A stretch of 64,000 nt of DNA from Psychrobacter coccoides (lineage in GTDB: Bacteria > Pseudomonadota > Gammaproteobacteria > Pseudomonadales > Moraxellaceae): contig NZ_JAGBKM010000002.1 in NCBI RefSeq assembly GCF_017498085.1, positions 124,896 through 188,895 of the forward strand, given 5' to 3'. Every line of letters begins with the position of its first letter. The stretch's first letter is position 1. Positions 25,231 to 35,241 of this stretch are shown piece after piece. The translations under genes were made by a program, and so were the position numbers. A model generated the notes under the pieces. That model saw nothing but the letters and a program-made list of their open reading frames with translations, was not told the DNA's origin and did no database searches.

Positions 25231-26208
25231 TTATTTTCTCTGTTTAAAATAAATAACGATGGGTCTATCGTTCTCAAAGTACAGTCCTGTGGCTGGTACG
25301 GACGTCTCCCAATCCACACCGGCCTCATATTTTTGTTTGCCATCATAAAAGTCACGTTTAGTAAACCATTCAATATAATGCGCTCGCCGTAGATCGCTCT
25401 TATCCAAGCTTGCCAGTCCGGCAATATCTTGCTTATCGCACCACTCATGTAGCGGAAAATGTGGTGCAAGCCAGTCAGGATAGATAAAATCCTGATAATG
25501 CAGCGGCAAAAAGAACCGGCCTTTTATAATGGCATAACGCTTGTCTATTTTGACTTGACCATGATTTGGCGTATCTACCCAAAGTACACGAAACTGCTTG
25601 GTCTGCATATGTGTCATTTTGCGTGCCAAATTATCATTGGCATTTATTCCTACCCAATTCACGGGATCAAAAGGATACGAGCCCATAAAAAACTTAATCG
25701 CCAACTCCCAATGCTCAGTCAGTTGGTGTTGGTGATTGTACAAAATCAAATCTAGCTCACCTGTGGTTTGCTTACCTTGATACAGCTGAACATTGCTTGC
25801 TAAGATTTCATAAGGATGCAGGTCATGGGCAAAACCATCTTCTAACCAAAAAGACAACAATCCCTCAAAATGAAAGCCTAAGCGACTGGGGCTGGGACGA
25901 GCAAGTAAATAGCGAGTGAGCTTTTGATAAGCTGATGTGGTATCCAGCTCCTCCAAACGAGCGCTATAAGCCTCGTACTGGCTATACCAAAAACTGCGAG
26001 GGTGTACCATTACGGTTTGCGTGACTTGGTGGGGTACAAGATTTAGCCATTTGGTTAAGACATTCGGGCATGCTAACACGTAGGCCAGATCGCGCACATA
26101 GGGGCGCTGATAACGCTTCCAAGGCGCACAGCTAGTAACAGCGGGTTGGGTAATAGTAGAGGTAGGATGAGCCACTGGTTCTGTCATAGTTGCAACCGTT
26201 ATAACCAT
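25231..26208 (-). CDS. DUF1853 family protein
   Basis: The 325-aa product matches DUF1853 (PF08907), a proteobacterial family of unknown function. Features include an early helix pair (YQRPYVRDLAYVLACPNVL), LSFWLEDGF, GELDLIL with ELAIKFFMG (a PD-(D/E)XK-like Asp, Glu and Lys pattern), and a C-terminal part with REDFYDGK-like WFTKRDFYDG. The nuclease-like pattern is my reading. The start at 26208 is chosen because AGGGTG sits about 9 nt ahead. An ATG at 26238 lacks a ribosome site, and one at 26187 is also possible. It diverges from the YdhR-like gene. Confidence 0.75.
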   Translation of the reverse strand: MVITVATMTEPVAHPTSTITQPAVTSCAPWKRYQRPYVRDLAYVLACPNVLTKWLNLVPHQVTQTVMVHPRSFWYSQYEAYSARLEELDTTSAYQKLTRYLLARPSPSRLGFHFEGLLSFWLEDGFAHDLHPYEILASNVQLYQGKQTTGELDLILYNHQHQLTEHWELAIKFFMGSYPFDPVNWVGINANDNLARKMTHMQTKQFRVLWVDTPNHGQVKIDKRYAIIKGRFFLPLHYQDFIYPDWLAPHFPLHEWCDKQDIAGLASLDKSDLRRAHYIEWFTKRDFYDGKQKYEAGVDWETSVPATGLYFENDRPIVIYFKQRK

Positions 26209-26329
26209 ATAGATAAACACCCTAACTGCTTGATTCATAAAAGTCTATATGCAGTCTTGATATACAACATCAGCTGAGCATTTTTAGCCCGCTTATAGAT
26301 AAGTGTTTTATAAAATAACGTGCTACTGG

Positions 26330-26357
26330 TTGACAAAGTTTATATACAATATATTAT
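26330..26357 (+). promoter_or_regulatory. Sigma-70-type promoter of the YdhR-like gene
   Basis: A consensus TTGACA at 26330-26335 is followed, after 16 bp of AT-rich DNA, by TATTAT at 26352-26357. The gene starts 35 bp further on, behind a TTGGAG ribosome site. Confidence 0.6.
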
Positions 26358-26391
26358 TTAATATAATAATAAAAAATTATTGGAGTAAAAC

Positions 26392-26694
26392 ATGAAATAC
26401 CTGTTACAAGTTGACTTTCCTTATAACGGTCCATTTGGCGATAAGTTCTTTATTGAAATGAAAGGGCTTGCTGAAGACATTGCAACCGAAAAAGGTCTTA
26501 TCTCAAAAATATGGACAGAAAATGAAGCGACGCAAGAGGCTGGCGGTATTTACGTATTTGATAATTTAGATGATGCCAATAGGTATTTAGCAAAACACAC
26601 TCAAAGACTAGAATCTTTTGGATTTACCAATATTAAAGCAAAAATCTTCAAAATCAATGAAGCATTGAGCCAGCTGACCAAAGCCACGATATAG
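26392..26694 (+). CDS. ydhR: YdhR-like putative monooxygenase
   Basis: The 100-aa protein fits the YdhR family (PF08803), small ferredoxin-like alpha/beta-barrel dimers related to antibiotic-biosynthesis monooxygenases. Matching features are the first strand YLLQVDFPYNGPFGD, the helix LAEDIATEKGLISKIWTENE, the strand GGIYVFDNLDDANRYL and the closing KIFKINEALSQLT. The substrate is unknown. It is cytoplasmic, with no signal. A near-consensus promoter and a good ribosome site suggest steady expression as a single gene. Confidence 0.85.
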   Translation: MKYLLQVDFPYNGPFGDKFFIEMKGLAEDIATEKGLISKIWTENEATQEAGGIYVFDNLDDANRYLAKHTQRLESFGFTNIKAKIFKINEALSQLTKATI

Positions 26695-26826
26695 CCAATA
26701 TACCAAAATGATTGACAGCTATGTGGCTAATAGCTGGGCATTAGATGGCTTGAATCGACGACACAGATGTTGACAGAGGTAAGTAACCCCAGGTGTTTGT
26801 CAGTTTTAGTTTCTAGCCAGAGTCTA

Positions 26827-27072
26827 TTAGCACATGGCTTCTTGATGAACGATCTCATGTATTCTGATGGGGACTGCGTACAGCCACTGCATACCAGCAG
26901 TACAATAAAAATACCCATCCTCAAATGCTACGATGTAAGCAGTGAAGTCATTGCCATCATGATCGGTCATGGCCTCCTCATCACTGTCGTCACTAACGGC
27001 GCACCATATTTTTTTGTTTCCACGTTTTAGCATTAGAATAGCCAAATCACTACCTTTTAACTCGCCATCCAT
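26827..27072 (-). CDS. Small protein of unknown function (81 aa)
   Basis: The minus-strand frame starts at an ATG with an excellent TGGAGG ribosome site 6 nt ahead; a TTG twelve bases upstream would lie in that site and is rejected. The 81-aa product starts MDGELKGSDLAILMLKRGNK, then has IWCAVSDDSDEEAM, an acidic middle (DHDGNDFTAYIVAFEDG) and a Cys/Trp-containing end. It looks like a soluble, mostly beta protein. I recognise no family. It is separated from tRNA-Pro by about 280 bp and converges with the YdhR-like gene. Confidence 0.65.
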   Translation of the reverse strand: MDGELKGSDLAILMLKRGNKKIWCAVSDDSDEEAMTDHDGNDFTAYIVAFEDGYFYCTAGMQWLYAVPIRIHEIVHQEAMC

Positions 27073-27304
27073 TTTAACCTCCAATTATTTATAACAACTT
27101 TACTAAAGATACATAAATAAATTTCTGAACATTATTTTAGCAAACAAGCTATTTTTGAATCTAGAAACTTTAGATGAGCGGTAGTTATGGAGGTATGTTT
27201 GTAGAATTTGTAATTACTAATCCTAAATAAAACGCTTTATTGCTGTTTTTTCTTGTATAAGAGTTGATGGGATTCTTAATAATATTGAAACCCAAAAAAC
27301 GCCC

Positions 27305-27340
27305 AAAATAAAGGGCAGACGGTCTATGACGGTCTGCCCT
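27305..27340 (-). terminator. Intrinsic terminator of tRNA-Pro
   Basis: On the minus strand AGGGCAGAC pairs with GTCTGCCCT and TTTATTTT follows. It lies 12 bp beyond the encoded CCA of the tRNA. Confidence 0.85.
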
Positions 27341-27351
27341 AATATGCTGTT

Positions 27352-27428
27352 TGGTCGGAACGGCAGGATTCGAACCTGCGACCCCTACACCCCCAGTGTA
27401 GTGCGCTACCAGACTGCGCTACGCCCCG
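27352..27428 (-). tRNA. tRNA-Pro (anticodon GGG)
   Basis: The minus strand folds into a cloverleaf of 77 nt with encoded CCA: acceptor CGGGGCG with CGTTCCG (two G-U pairs), anticodon stem CTACA with TGTAG closing the loop CTGGGGG, and a T arm with GGTTCGAATCC. The anticodon GGG reads CCC and CCU proline codons. It is directly upstream (same strand sense) of its own terminator and downstream of gatB. Confidence 0.96.
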
Positions 27429-27533
27429 AGTGACTGACTATTCTACCCAAATTCTTATATATTGCAAGGGATAATTATCGGCAAGAATAAATAAGCAAAT
27501 TTTGTCCAGAAAAGTCAGCAGTTACTATGTAGG

Positions 27534-29042
27534 TTAGTCCAATAGCTCTTTTAGTATCTTATTGACCTGCTGAGGATTGGCGCTACCACGGCTGGCTTTC
27601 ATTACTTGCCCGACCAAACCATTGAAGGCTTTTTGTTTACCGCCTTTATACTCTTCGACCATAGTCTGATTGTTAGCGATGACGTCCTCGACCATCGCTT
27701 TAATCGCACCTGTATCCGTTTCTTGCTTAAGGCCTTTTTCTTCAATGATTTTATCAGCAGCGTCATCATCATTGCCACCTTCACGTGCATACAAAGCGCT
27801 AAAGACTTTTTTGGCAAGCTTGCCTGATAAAGTATCATCTTTGATACGTTTGAGCATACCGGCCAATTGTTTGGCACTGATAGGGGAGTCGGTGATATCG
27901 GCATCGTCTTTATTGAGGGCGCCGAGCAGATCACCCATTACCCAGTTGGCCGCCATCTTCGCTTCTTGCTGCCCAATCTCTGTCACGACATCTTCGAAAT
28001 AATCGGCAAGCGCACGGCTACCTGTCAAGATACGAGCATCATACTCTGAAAGCCCAAGCGCCTCTTCAAAGCGTGCACGGCGGGCGACTGGCAGTTCAGG
28101 CATGGCGGCTTTAATCGCATCGACGGTATGCTGTTCGATACGTACAGGAAGCAGATCAGGATCTGGGAAGTAGCGGTAGTCGTTAGCATCTTCTTTGGTA
28201 CGCATGGCGCGGGTTTCGTCACGCTCTGGATCATAGAGCATCGTCGCTTGTATGATGGTACCACCATCTTCTATAATGTCGATTTGACGTTCGATTTCAC
28301 GATTGATTGCACGCTCAATAAAGCGAAATGAGTTCAGGTTTTTTAGCTCAGTACGGGTACCAAGCTCATCACCAGGTTTGCGTACCGAGACGTTACAGTC
28401 ACAGCGAAACGAGCCTTCTGCCATCACTGCATCTGAAATACCAAGCCACGTGACCAATTGATGAATGGCTTTGATATAAGCAAGTGCTTCTTGAGCTGAG
28501 CGCATATCAGGCTCAGAGACGATTTCAATGAGTGGCGTGCCAGCACGGTTAAGGTCCACACCCGTCATACCATCGACAGCGTCATGCACTGACTTGCCCG
28601 CATCCTCTTCTAGATGCGCACGAGTGACCCCCATGCGTTTGGGATATTCGTTTTTTTCACCTTCATTGACCATCACATCAATATAACCCTTACCAACGAT
28701 AGGGTTTGCCATTTGGGTGATTTGATAACCTTTGGGCAAATCGGGATAAAAATAGTTTTTACGGTCAAAGGTGTTAAATAACCCCAATTCGGCGTTGACA
28801 CCAATACCGAATTTCAACGCACGATCCACCACGCCAGTGTTCAGGACAGGTAATACACCCGGTAACCCCAAGTCAACAATGCTGGCTTGACTGTTTGGCT
28901 CGTGACCGAAGTCCGTCGGCGCATCTGAAAATATCTTGCTTTCTGTATTGAGTTGGCAATGAATCTCAATGCCAATGACGACTTCATAGCCATCGACGAG
29001 CAGATCCGTACGGACGGCGTTATTATTAGTGACTGCATTCAT
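27534..29042 (-). CDS. gatB: Asp-tRNA(Asn)/Glu-tRNA(Gln) amidotransferase subunit B
   Basis: GatB binds the mischarged Glu-tRNA-Gln or Asp-tRNA-Asn and activates it with ATP for amidation. The 502-aa length is normal. Signatures: [17 protein letters not shown] at the N-terminus, the catalytic-domain segment [28 protein letters not shown], and RCDCNVSVR, and the C-terminal YqeY-like tail ([20 protein letters not shown]) that binds the tRNA elbow. It overlaps gatA by one base (TAATG), so translation is coupled. The presence of gatCAB means this organism makes at least one of Gln-tRNA or Asn-tRNA indirectly. Confidence 0.97.
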   Translation of the reverse strand: MNAVTNNNAVRTDLLVDGYEVVIGIEIHCQLNTESKIFSDAPTDFGHEPNSQASIVDLGLPGVLPVLNTGVVDRALKFGIGVNAELGLFNTFDRKNYFYPDLPKGYQITQMANPIVGKGYIDVMVNEGEKNEYPKRMGVTRAHLEEDAGKSVHDAVDGMTGVDLNRAGTPLIEIVSEPDMRSAQEALAYIKAIHQLVTWLGISDAVMAEGSFRCDCNVSVRKPGDELGTRTELKNLNSFRFIERAINREIERQIDIIEDGGTIIQATMLYDPERDETRAMRTKEDANDYRYFPDPDLLPVRIEQHTVDAIKAAMPELPVARRARFEEALGLSEYDARILTGSRALADYFEDVVTEIGQQEAKMAANWVMGDLLGALNKDDADITDSPISAKQLAGMLKRIKDDTLSGKLAKKVFSALYAREGGNDDDAADKIIEEKGLKQETDTGAIKAMVEDVIANNQTMVEEYKGGKQKAFNGLVGQVMKASRGSANPQQVNKILKELLD

Positions 29043-30538
29043 TATACCGTCTCCTGTGCAATAGCAGAGTGTTGTAGGTGGTGATCAGTATGCTGCTGAA
29101 ACAGATGTGCGGTAGTGAGCAATTTGCTCTCTTGCCAGTGCTGTCCTATCAGCTGTAAACCTATGGGCAGACCCTCACTATTTAGGCCAACAGGCTGGCT
29201 GATGGCTGGTAGACCTGCAAGATTGACCCCGATGGTATAAACGTCGCCCAGATACATAGAGGCAGGGTCTAAATCTTCACTCAGCTTATAAGCAGCTGTT
29301 GGAGCAGTGGGGCTGGCGATGACATCACAGTTGGTAAAGGCATCATCAAAATCTTTGATAATCAAACGGCGAATTTTTTGTGCTTTGGTATAGTAAGCAT
29401 CAAAGTAGCCGGCAGATAAGGCATAGGTTCCCATCAATATACGGCGCTGCACCTCGGGGCCAAAACCTTCAGAGCGTGAGCGTGTGTAGAGATCGATTAG
29501 ATCGGTTGGGTTCTCACAGCGGTAACCAAAGCGTACGCCATCAAAGCGAGACAGGTTAGAAGATGCTTCAGCCGGTGCTAACATATAGTAAGTCGCTAGG
29601 GTGATTTCAGGGTCAGTAATATTTACTTCTACAATCGTTGCCCCAAGTGCCTCGTACTGTTGCAGCGCCGAGCGTACGGCTTGTTCGACTTCAGCGTTTA
29701 GACCATTACTAAAGTATTCTTTTGCCACACCGATACGCAAGCCCGCCAGAGGTTGGTCGCCAGCTGCTGCTTCGGCATCATGGATGTCTTGTACGTAATC
29801 AGGGATATCATGCTTGATAGAGGTGGCGTCACGAGGGTCATGACCGACCATAGGCTGTAACAGATACGCACAATCTTTAGCGCTACGTCCCATACTACCA
29901 GCTTGGTCGAGACTTGAGGCATAGGCGATCATACCAAAGCGTGACACACGGCCATAGGTGGGTTTGATGCCAGTTAAGCCACAGAACGAAGCCGGCTGAC
30001 GAATGGAGCCGCCTGTATCACTTCCGGTCGTTACAGGCACAAAGCCTGCTGCGACTGCTGCAGCACTACCACCTGAAGAGCCACCAGGGACACGATCAAG
30101 GCTCCATGGGTTTTGTACCGTCCCATAATAAGAGCTGCTGTTGTCAGAGCCCATCGCAAACTCATCCATATTGAGCTTACCTAGGCTTATCATACCTGCT
30201 TTATCAATGCCATTAACGATGGTGGCATTATAAGGTGAGACAAAATTATGTAGCATCTTAGAGCCACAAGTGGTGAGAACCCCTTGAGTACAAAAAATAT
30301 CTTTGTGCGCCATTGGCACACCAAGTAGGGGCCTTTTATCACCTTGAGCACGCATCTCGTCTGCTGCTTGTGCTTGAGCCAGTGCCGTTTCAGAAGTATG
30401 AGTAATAAAGCTATTAATCTTGCTATCGAGAGCATCAATACGTTTAATAAAATGCTCAGTCAGCTCAAGACTACTAAACTGCTTGTTTTGTAAGCCAGTA
30501 ATCAGTTGCTGAATACTTAAATGATGAATCTCAGACAT
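29042..30538 (-). CDS. gatA: Glutamyl-tRNA(Gln) amidotransferase subunit A
   Basis: GatA is the glutaminase half that frees ammonia for GatB. The 498-aa protein shows the amidase signature with the Ser-cisSer-Lys triad: Lys in VPMAHKDIF, and the two serines in the [14 protein letters not shown] loop and the [13 protein letters not shown] segment. Length is normal. It lies between gatC (82 bp upstream) and gatB (1-bp overlap) in a standard gatCAB operon that runs divergently from mreB, the same order as in Pseudomonas. Confidence 0.97.
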   Translation of the reverse strand: MSEIHHLSIQQLITGLQNKQFSSLELTEHFIKRIDALDSKINSFITHTSETALAQAQAADEMRAQGDKRPLLGVPMAHKDIFCTQGVLTTCGSKMLHNFVSPYNATIVNGIDKAGMISLGKLNMDEFAMGSDNSSSYYGTVQNPWSLDRVPGGSSGGSAAAVAAGFVPVTTGSDTGGSIRQPASFCGLTGIKPTYGRVSRFGMIAYASSLDQAGSMGRSAKDCAYLLQPMVGHDPRDATSIKHDIPDYVQDIHDAEAAAGDQPLAGLRIGVAKEYFSNGLNAEVEQAVRSALQQYEALGATIVEVNITDPEITLATYYMLAPAEASSNLSRFDGVRFGYRCENPTDLIDLYTRSRSEGFGPEVQRRILMGTYALSAGYFDAYYTKAQKIRRLIIKDFDDAFTNCDVIASPTAPTAAYKLSEDLDPASMYLGDVYTIGVNLAGLPAISQPVGLNSEGLPIGLQLIGQHWQESKLLTTAHLFQQHTDHHLQHSAIAQETV

Positions 30539-30620
30539 AAGGTGTCGTCCGTCAAAGTGTTAATTACGTAAATAAAGTATGTGAGTCTATACCTTAGGCT
30601 TTAATGTCTCTTTAATGAGG

Positions 30621-30935
30621 TTATTCAATTACCTGTGGTACTAAGTACAAGCCCTGCTCGACAGCAGGCGCCATGGCTTGGTTGCGCTGACGATTGATAT
30701 CGTGCTTCGCCACATCAGCGCGCAACTCTTGGCAAGCCTCATGGATATTTGCCAAAGGCGTGAGATCGGCAGTATCTACGGCAGCTAAAGTATCCATTAA
30801 GGTTAATACCTTGCTGATATCATTAGCATAGCTGCTGGCGGTCTCCTCATCGACACCTAAGCGGGCAAGATTGGCAACATCTAGAATTTCTTCACGGCTG
30901 ACATTGCTGTCGGACGTTGTGGGTTGCTGTGACAT
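30621..30935 (-). CDS. gatC: Glutamyl-tRNA(Gln) amidotransferase subunit C
   Basis: GatC is the small belt protein that holds GatA and GatB together. The 104-aa product has the expected features: VANLARLGVDEETASSYANDISKVLTLMDTLAAVDT and the C-terminal NRQRNQAMAPAVEQGLYLVPQVIE. About ten extra residues lead the usual start. A GGAG-type ribosome site (TTGGAGAAATT) precedes it. First gene of the gatCAB operon. Confidence 0.94.
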   Translation of the reverse strand: MSQQPTTSDSNVSREEILDVANLARLGVDEETASSYANDISKVLTLMDTLAAVDTADLTPLANIHEACQELRADVAKHDINRQRNQAMAPAVEQGLYLVPQVIE

Positions 30936-31370
30936 AATTTCTCCAATAAAGGACAGGTTTGATGATGTAAGCGAGTACAGTTACTCATACATCGCTTATA
31001 AACTTAAATCATAATAGACTGCTTGCATCAGGCATCACTAACCTGTATCAGTCTGCCATTAAAGGTCAATGAAGTGGTACGTTTGCAAGAGATCTACTGC
31101 GTAGGGTCCCAAGTAAAATAATTAATACCCTCTAATATGGCTATATCATTGTCGTTTTTTTAGCGATTAGCTCTTGAGCTGAATGACGAAAGCGCTTGAT
31201 AACTAATTATAAAGCATTTGTTTGCCTTATTATAAGGCATCTGTGCTAAGTTTACAGAGTCAGGGTTTTCTTGTTCTAGATGCTTTCATAACCTTGCGAC
31301 GATATCTGTAACAAATTCTAGCATTTAAATACAAGATTCTGACTGGTCAACGTAAATATCTGTGTTTTTT
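30936..31370. other. Divergent spacer between gatC and mreB
   Basis: No gene is seen in this stretch, which carries the gatC promoter and the distal part of the mreB upstream region. Frames that read across its end into mreB lack ribosome sites and are extensions of the mreB frame. Nothing else is evident. Confidence 0.5.
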
Positions 31371-31399
31371 TTGAGCTAAATCGGTATAATTTAGCTCAA
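31371..31399. promoter_or_regulatory. Large palindrome over a possible mreB promoter
   Basis: TTGAGCTAAAT and ATTTAGCTCAA are perfect 11-bp arms around 7 bases. A consensus TATAAT (31385-31390) lies across the centre and right arm, so this could be an operator at the mreB promoter or the start of its transcript. Neither strand has a T-tract after it that would suggest a terminator. Confidence 0.55.
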
Positions 31400-31550
31400 T
31401 TTGTATATATAGTTATTATTGCTTCGTTCTAACTTGTCGCACGGTTACGCTTTTGTTAACGTGAGCGCGACAGGTGGACCCAATCAACGCCGACGAGTAC
31501 CACTCTCAGTCATCCTCATTCGCCTCACTTGTAAGACGCTGGATATATTA

Positions 31551-32579
31551 ATGAACCCGTTTGGATTTTTATCAAATAACATCGCTATCGACCTTGGCAC
31601 AGCCAATACCCTAATCTTTATTCCTAATAGGGGCGTGGTGCTCGACGAGCCTACAGTCGTGGCGCTCCGTAGCAATCGCACACAGAACCCTACAGTTGCG
31701 GCGGTCGGTATTGATGCCAAGCAAATGCTTGGTCGGACGCCTGCCAACATTACTGCTATTCGACCATTAAAAGATGGTGTGATTGCAGATTTTGAAGTGA
31801 CACAAAAAATGCTCAAGCATTTTATTACTAAAGTAAAGGCCAGACGCTTTATGGCGCAGCCAAATGTCGTTGTGTGCGTGCCTTGTAAGTCTACTCTAGT
31901 TGAGCGCAAAGCCATTCGTGAGGCAGTCTCCTCTGCAGGGGCAAATAAGGTCATGTTACTAGAAGAGCCGATGGCTGCGGCTATCGGTGCGGGTATGCCT
32001 GTCCATGAAGCCAGTGGTTCAATGGTGGTGGATATTGGTGGTGGGACCACTGAGATTGCAGTTATTGCATTGTCAGGCTGTGTCTACGCTGAGTCGATTC
32101 GTATCGGCGGTGATATGTTTGATGACGCCATTATCACTCATGTACGCCGTACTCACGGCTGTGTCATCGGTGAAACCACGGCTGAGCGCATCAAACAAGA
32201 AGTGGGGTCGGCACTGAATCATGAAGACCAGCTAGAAGTAGAAGTGCGTGGCCGCAGTATGGCTGAAGGCGTGCCTAAGACTTTTACCGTCAACTCTGAA
32301 GAGATCCAAAAAGCATTGAGTGATCCTCTAAGTGGTATTGTCAGTGCGGTTAAAGCTGCGCTTGAGCAGACACCACCTGAGCTGTCATCAGATATCGCTG
32401 AGCGTGGTATTGTACTGACGGGCGGTGGTGCACTATTACGTGACTTAGATAAACTGATCTCAAAGGAGACAGGCTTGCCAGTGACGGTCGCAGAAGATCC
32501 CTTGACGTGTGTCAGCCGTGGTGGTGGTATGGCGCTTGATTTTATTAATAACAAAAGCTTAAATATGATTTTTGTATAA
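31551..32579 (+). CDS. mreB: Rod shape-determining protein MreB
   Basis: MreB is the bacterial actin that guides side-wall peptidoglycan synthesis. The 342-aa protein has the actin-fold phosphate loops DLGTANT near the start and [11 protein letters not shown] at about 160, and the adenosine motif [15 protein letters not shown]. The ATG at 31551 ([10 protein letters not shown]) fits the family; 44 further in-frame codons upstream do not. The ribosome site is weak (CTGGA). It begins mreBCD-maf-rng, a classic gammaproteobacterial order, with a long untranslated region. Confidence 0.96.
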   Translation: MNPFGFLSNNIAIDLGTANTLIFIPNRGVVLDEPTVVALRSNRTQNPTVAAVGIDAKQMLGRTPANITAIRPLKDGVIADFEVTQKMLKHFITKVKARRFMAQPNVVVCVPCKSTLVERKAIREAVSSAGANKVMLLEEPMAAAIGAGMPVHEASGSMVVDIGGGTTEIAVIALSGCVYAESIRIGGDMFDDAIITHVRRTHGCVIGETTAERIKQEVGSALNHEDQLEVEVRGRSMAEGVPKTFTVNSEEIQKALSDPLSGIVSAVKAALEQTPPELSSDIAERGIVLTGGGALLRDLDKLISKETGLPVTVAEDPLTCVSRGGGMALDFINNKSLNMIFV

Positions 32580-32704
32580 GTTTTCGTGTATTGAGCTTGA
32601 GGTGGCTGTAGTAGATTTACTTTAAAAACGATACAGCACGGCGAATAATGTATCGATTTTATGTGGTTTTGACTCTAGAGAGCGTTGTGTTCAATGTACC
32701 CCAG

Positions 32705-32730
32705 TAAAGGCGGTCTGTAGACTGCCTTTA
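32705..32730 (+). other. Hairpin between mreB and mreC
   Basis: TAAAGGCGGTCT pairs with AGACTGCCTTTA (one G-U pair) with almost no loop. It sits in the 235-bp mreB-mreC gap and is followed by only TATATG, not a T-tract. It could attenuate read-through or protect the mreB mRNA 3' end, which would fit the excess of MreB over MreC seen in other bacteria. Confidence 0.55.
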
Positions 32731-32814
32731 TATGTCGCCTACTACCGCTTGATTTCTTTATCTATAACCCTATCTTCAATCCCAGTGCTGGGTACCCATC
32801 TTATTAGACACGCT

Positions 32815-33783
32815 ATGACCCCAAGTATTTTTGCCCGCCAACCGCTCGCACTTCGCAGGACTGCTATTGCTTTGATAGTGGCACTGATAATGATGTGGTT
32901 TGATAGCAAAAACCCAGAGTGGTTCAACCCTGTACGCAATACCAGCCATGCTGCCATGCAGCCGATTTATCAGTTTTCTTTATTACCAAGTTATGCCGCA
33001 CACTGGGCACAAGGCAGTGCCCAATCAAAAGAAGCCTTACGTCGAGAGAACGTACAACTCAAATCGCAGTTGCTGCACGCACAAGCAAAGCTGCAGCAGC
33101 AAGACTATATCTTGGCACAAAATGCGCGTCTGCAAGGTATCCTATCGACGACTAAGCCTGAGTTGTTTGATTTGAACTTGGCTCAAGTTATTGGCACGGA
33201 TACCAACTTACTAAAGCAGATTGTTGTACTTAACAAAGGTGCGCAAGATGGTGTGCAAGTTGGGCAAACGGTGATTGATGAGGACGGTATCTTAGGGCAG
33301 ATTATCAATGTTTATCCCAATACCAGTCGTTTATTATTGATTACCGATGAGCAGCAGTCGGTGGCCGTGACAATCAAGCGTACGGGCCAACGTGGCATCG
33401 TTACAGGAGAGGGGATACCGACCTCTTTACGTCTCAATTATGTATTCAAAACCTCAGATGTACGGGTAGGGGATGAGCTGATCTCATCAGGCCTTGGCGG
33501 GCGTATTCCAGCGGGTTATCGGGTGGGGCGTGTCGCTCATATCAAAGATACGCAAGCCGATAACTTTAGAAGTATCGATGTTACGCCAGCTGCAAATTTT
33601 ATAGATAATGCGTATGTGTTGATTCTACAAGACAAGTTGACAAGCAATCAAACAACACCGTCTGAGTTTATATCCTTAAACCCCAATGGTACGGACGGCA
33701 ATATAGACGGGCCAATACTCGGTTCACCCAATAAGATGGGTACGGAAACCTTATCAGCGGCAGCTTACTCTACTGACCAGTAA
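32815..33783 (+). CDS. mreC: Rod shape-determining protein MreC
   Basis: MreC is a bitopic membrane protein that links MreB and MreD to the periplasmic cell-wall enzymes PBP2/RodA. The 322-aa product has one span near residues 15-33, a coiled coil (about 70-115, SKEALRRENVQLKSQLL) and the MreC beta-barrel part with LAQVIGTDTNLLKQIVVLNKGAQDGVQ, DEDGILGQI and GGRIPAGYRVGRV. The ATG at 32815 (MTPSIFARQPL) is chosen; a TTG 66 bases upstream has no better support. A Thr/Ser-rich tail closes it. Confidence 0.93.
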   Translation: MTPSIFARQPLALRRTAIALIVALIMMWFDSKNPEWFNPVRNTSHAAMQPIYQFSLLPSYAAHWAQGSAQSKEALRRENVQLKSQLLHAQAKLQQQDYILAQNARLQGILSTTKPELFDLNLAQVIGTDTNLLKQIVVLNKGAQDGVQVGQTVIDEDGILGQIINVYPNTSRLLLITDEQQSVAVTIKRTGQRGIVTGEGIPTSLRLNYVFKTSDVRVGDELISSGLGGRIPAGYRVGRVAHIKDTQADNFRSIDVTPAANFIDNAYVLILQDKLTSNQTTPSEFISLNPNGTDGNIDGPILGSPNKMGTETLSAAAYSTDQ

Positions 33784-33819
33784 AGTAAAGGTTGCCCAAT
33801 AATCGCTCAGGTAAGACTG

Positions 33820-34305
33820 ATGATAAACCCCAATTCTGAACATGCAACCGGCATACTATTAATCACTATCCTGTTTAGTTTCGTCGTTGCTTCCTCATTG
33901 AGCGTTTACCCTCTGAGTCCTGGTATGGCAGCACTACGTCCCATGGTTATGACGATGGTGCTGATTTTTTGGTTGTTGTTTCAGCCACAGCATGTCGGTA
34001 TCTTTACTGCCTTTATGATAGGTATTATCGCTGATTTATTACTCGACACTCGTCTTGGTCAACAAGCTTTTGCGGCAGTGGTGGTAGCCATGACCATCAA
34101 GCTGAGCAGTATCTATGTTAAACAGCTTAATACCACTAGCGCTTGGCTATTAGCGTCTTTGGCGCTGTTGGTCTTTCAGTTGACGCTATGGATATTACAG
34201 CTCATTACCCAAAGCCAGTTCGTTGCCCAGTCAGGTCTGTCTTTATTGATGAGCATCATCAGCTGGCCACTAGTCCTACTGGTACTACGCAAATTTACTC
34301 GTTAA
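33820..34305 (+). CDS. mreD: Rod shape-determining protein MreD
   Basis: MreD is the integral membrane member of the MreBCD elongasome. The 161-aa protein has about five hydrophobic spans and the conserved GIIADLLLDTRLGQQAF segment. Length matches the family (162 aa in E. coli). It starts 37 bp after mreC and should be co-transcribed. Confidence 0.92.
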   Translation: MINPNSEHATGILLITILFSFVVASSLSVYPLSPGMAALRPMVMTMVLIFWLLFQPQHVGIFTAFMIGIIADLLLDTRLGQQAFAAVVVAMTIKLSSIYVKQLNTTSAWLLASLALLVFQLTLWILQLITQSQFVAQSGLSLLMSIISWPLVLLVLRKFTR

Positions 34306-34380
34306 ATTATCGTCTCTGTCAGCGTCACGATCGAACGTTCAATACACCCTAATCCAATGAAACATAATAGGAAAGCAATG

Positions 34381-35091
34381 ATGGATATCATATTGGCATC
34401 AGGCTCACCGCGCCGACATGAATTATTGACCAAAGCAAAAGTAGACTTTACCATTATGAGTGTTAATATCGATGAAGCACCCTATCAAGATGAGTCGCCA
34501 AAAGACTATATCGAACGTATGGTTGCAACAAAAGCAGCCGCGGCTATTGCGCAGTTAAATACAGAACTTAAAACCTCTCAAAAAGATAACGCCACTCCCC
34601 AAGTCGCTATTGCCAAACCCACCATTATCCTCACAGCAGATACCATAGGTGTGTTACCAGATGGTAAAACCGTGCTCGTCAAGCCCAAGGACTTTCAACA
34701 CGCTTCTACTATGTGGCAGCAAATGTCTGACGATACCCATCAGGTGTGGACAGCAGTACAAGCCACTTTGGTATCAGTGTCTCTGTCAGATGATGGCACG
34801 ACAGACACTGGTATAGATGCCAATAGTGAGCCGCTGCAAGTGTTATGGCAAAGACAAATTACTGAGCGTACAGAAGTGACTTTTATACCTTTATCACAGG
34901 CCATGATGGAGCGCTATTGGCACAGTGGTGAGCCTAAAGACAAAGCAGGCGGTTATGGCATTCAAGGCTTAGCAGCCGCCTGGGTGACGCATATCAACGG
35001 CAGCTATACCAATGTGGTTGGCCTTCCTTTAGCCCAGACCTTAGCGTTGATTGATGCGGCACAGTCTAGAGCAAATGTTGAGGGCAGTTAG
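34381..35091 (+). CDS. maf: Maf family nucleoside triphosphate pyrophosphatase (YhdE type)
   Basis: Maf/YhdE proteins hydrolyse dTTP, UTP and modified nucleotides to monophosphates and so clean the nucleotide pool. The 236-aa product starts MDIILASGSPRRHELL, has the ADTIGVL catalytic segment with Asp, and KDKAGGYGIQGLAAAWV near the C-terminus. It is about 40 residues longer than E. coli YhdE, from insertions around residues 58-77 (polar, KTSQKDNATPQV) and 130-155. AGGAAA ahead supports ATG 34378 or 34381. The mreD-maf-rng order is the usual one. Confidence 0.92.
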   Translation: MDIILASGSPRRHELLTKAKVDFTIMSVNIDEAPYQDESPKDYIERMVATKAAAAIAQLNTELKTSQKDNATPQVAIAKPTIILTADTIGVLPDGKTVLVKPKDFQHASTMWQQMSDDTHQVWTAVQATLVSVSLSDDGTTDTGIDANSEPLQVLWQRQITERTEVTFIPLSQAMMERYWHSGEPKDKAGGYGIQGLAAAWVTHINGSYTNVVGLPLAQTLALIDAAQSRANVEGS

Positions 35092-35241
35092 TGGTCAGTA
35101 TTAAGACATATAATAATACGGCAGGACGTTGGGCAGGGTAGAAGAGTATTTGTTACACTATTGGTCAACTATACACACTCATCAACTGTGTTGATTGGTT
35201 TATTATTATTCATTTATAAAAAAAGATAAGAGAAGAGCACT

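Noticed and set aside
31419..31550. 44-codon extension of MreB
   Set aside because: It lacks a ribosome site and is unlike MreB; the family starts at [10 protein letters not shown].
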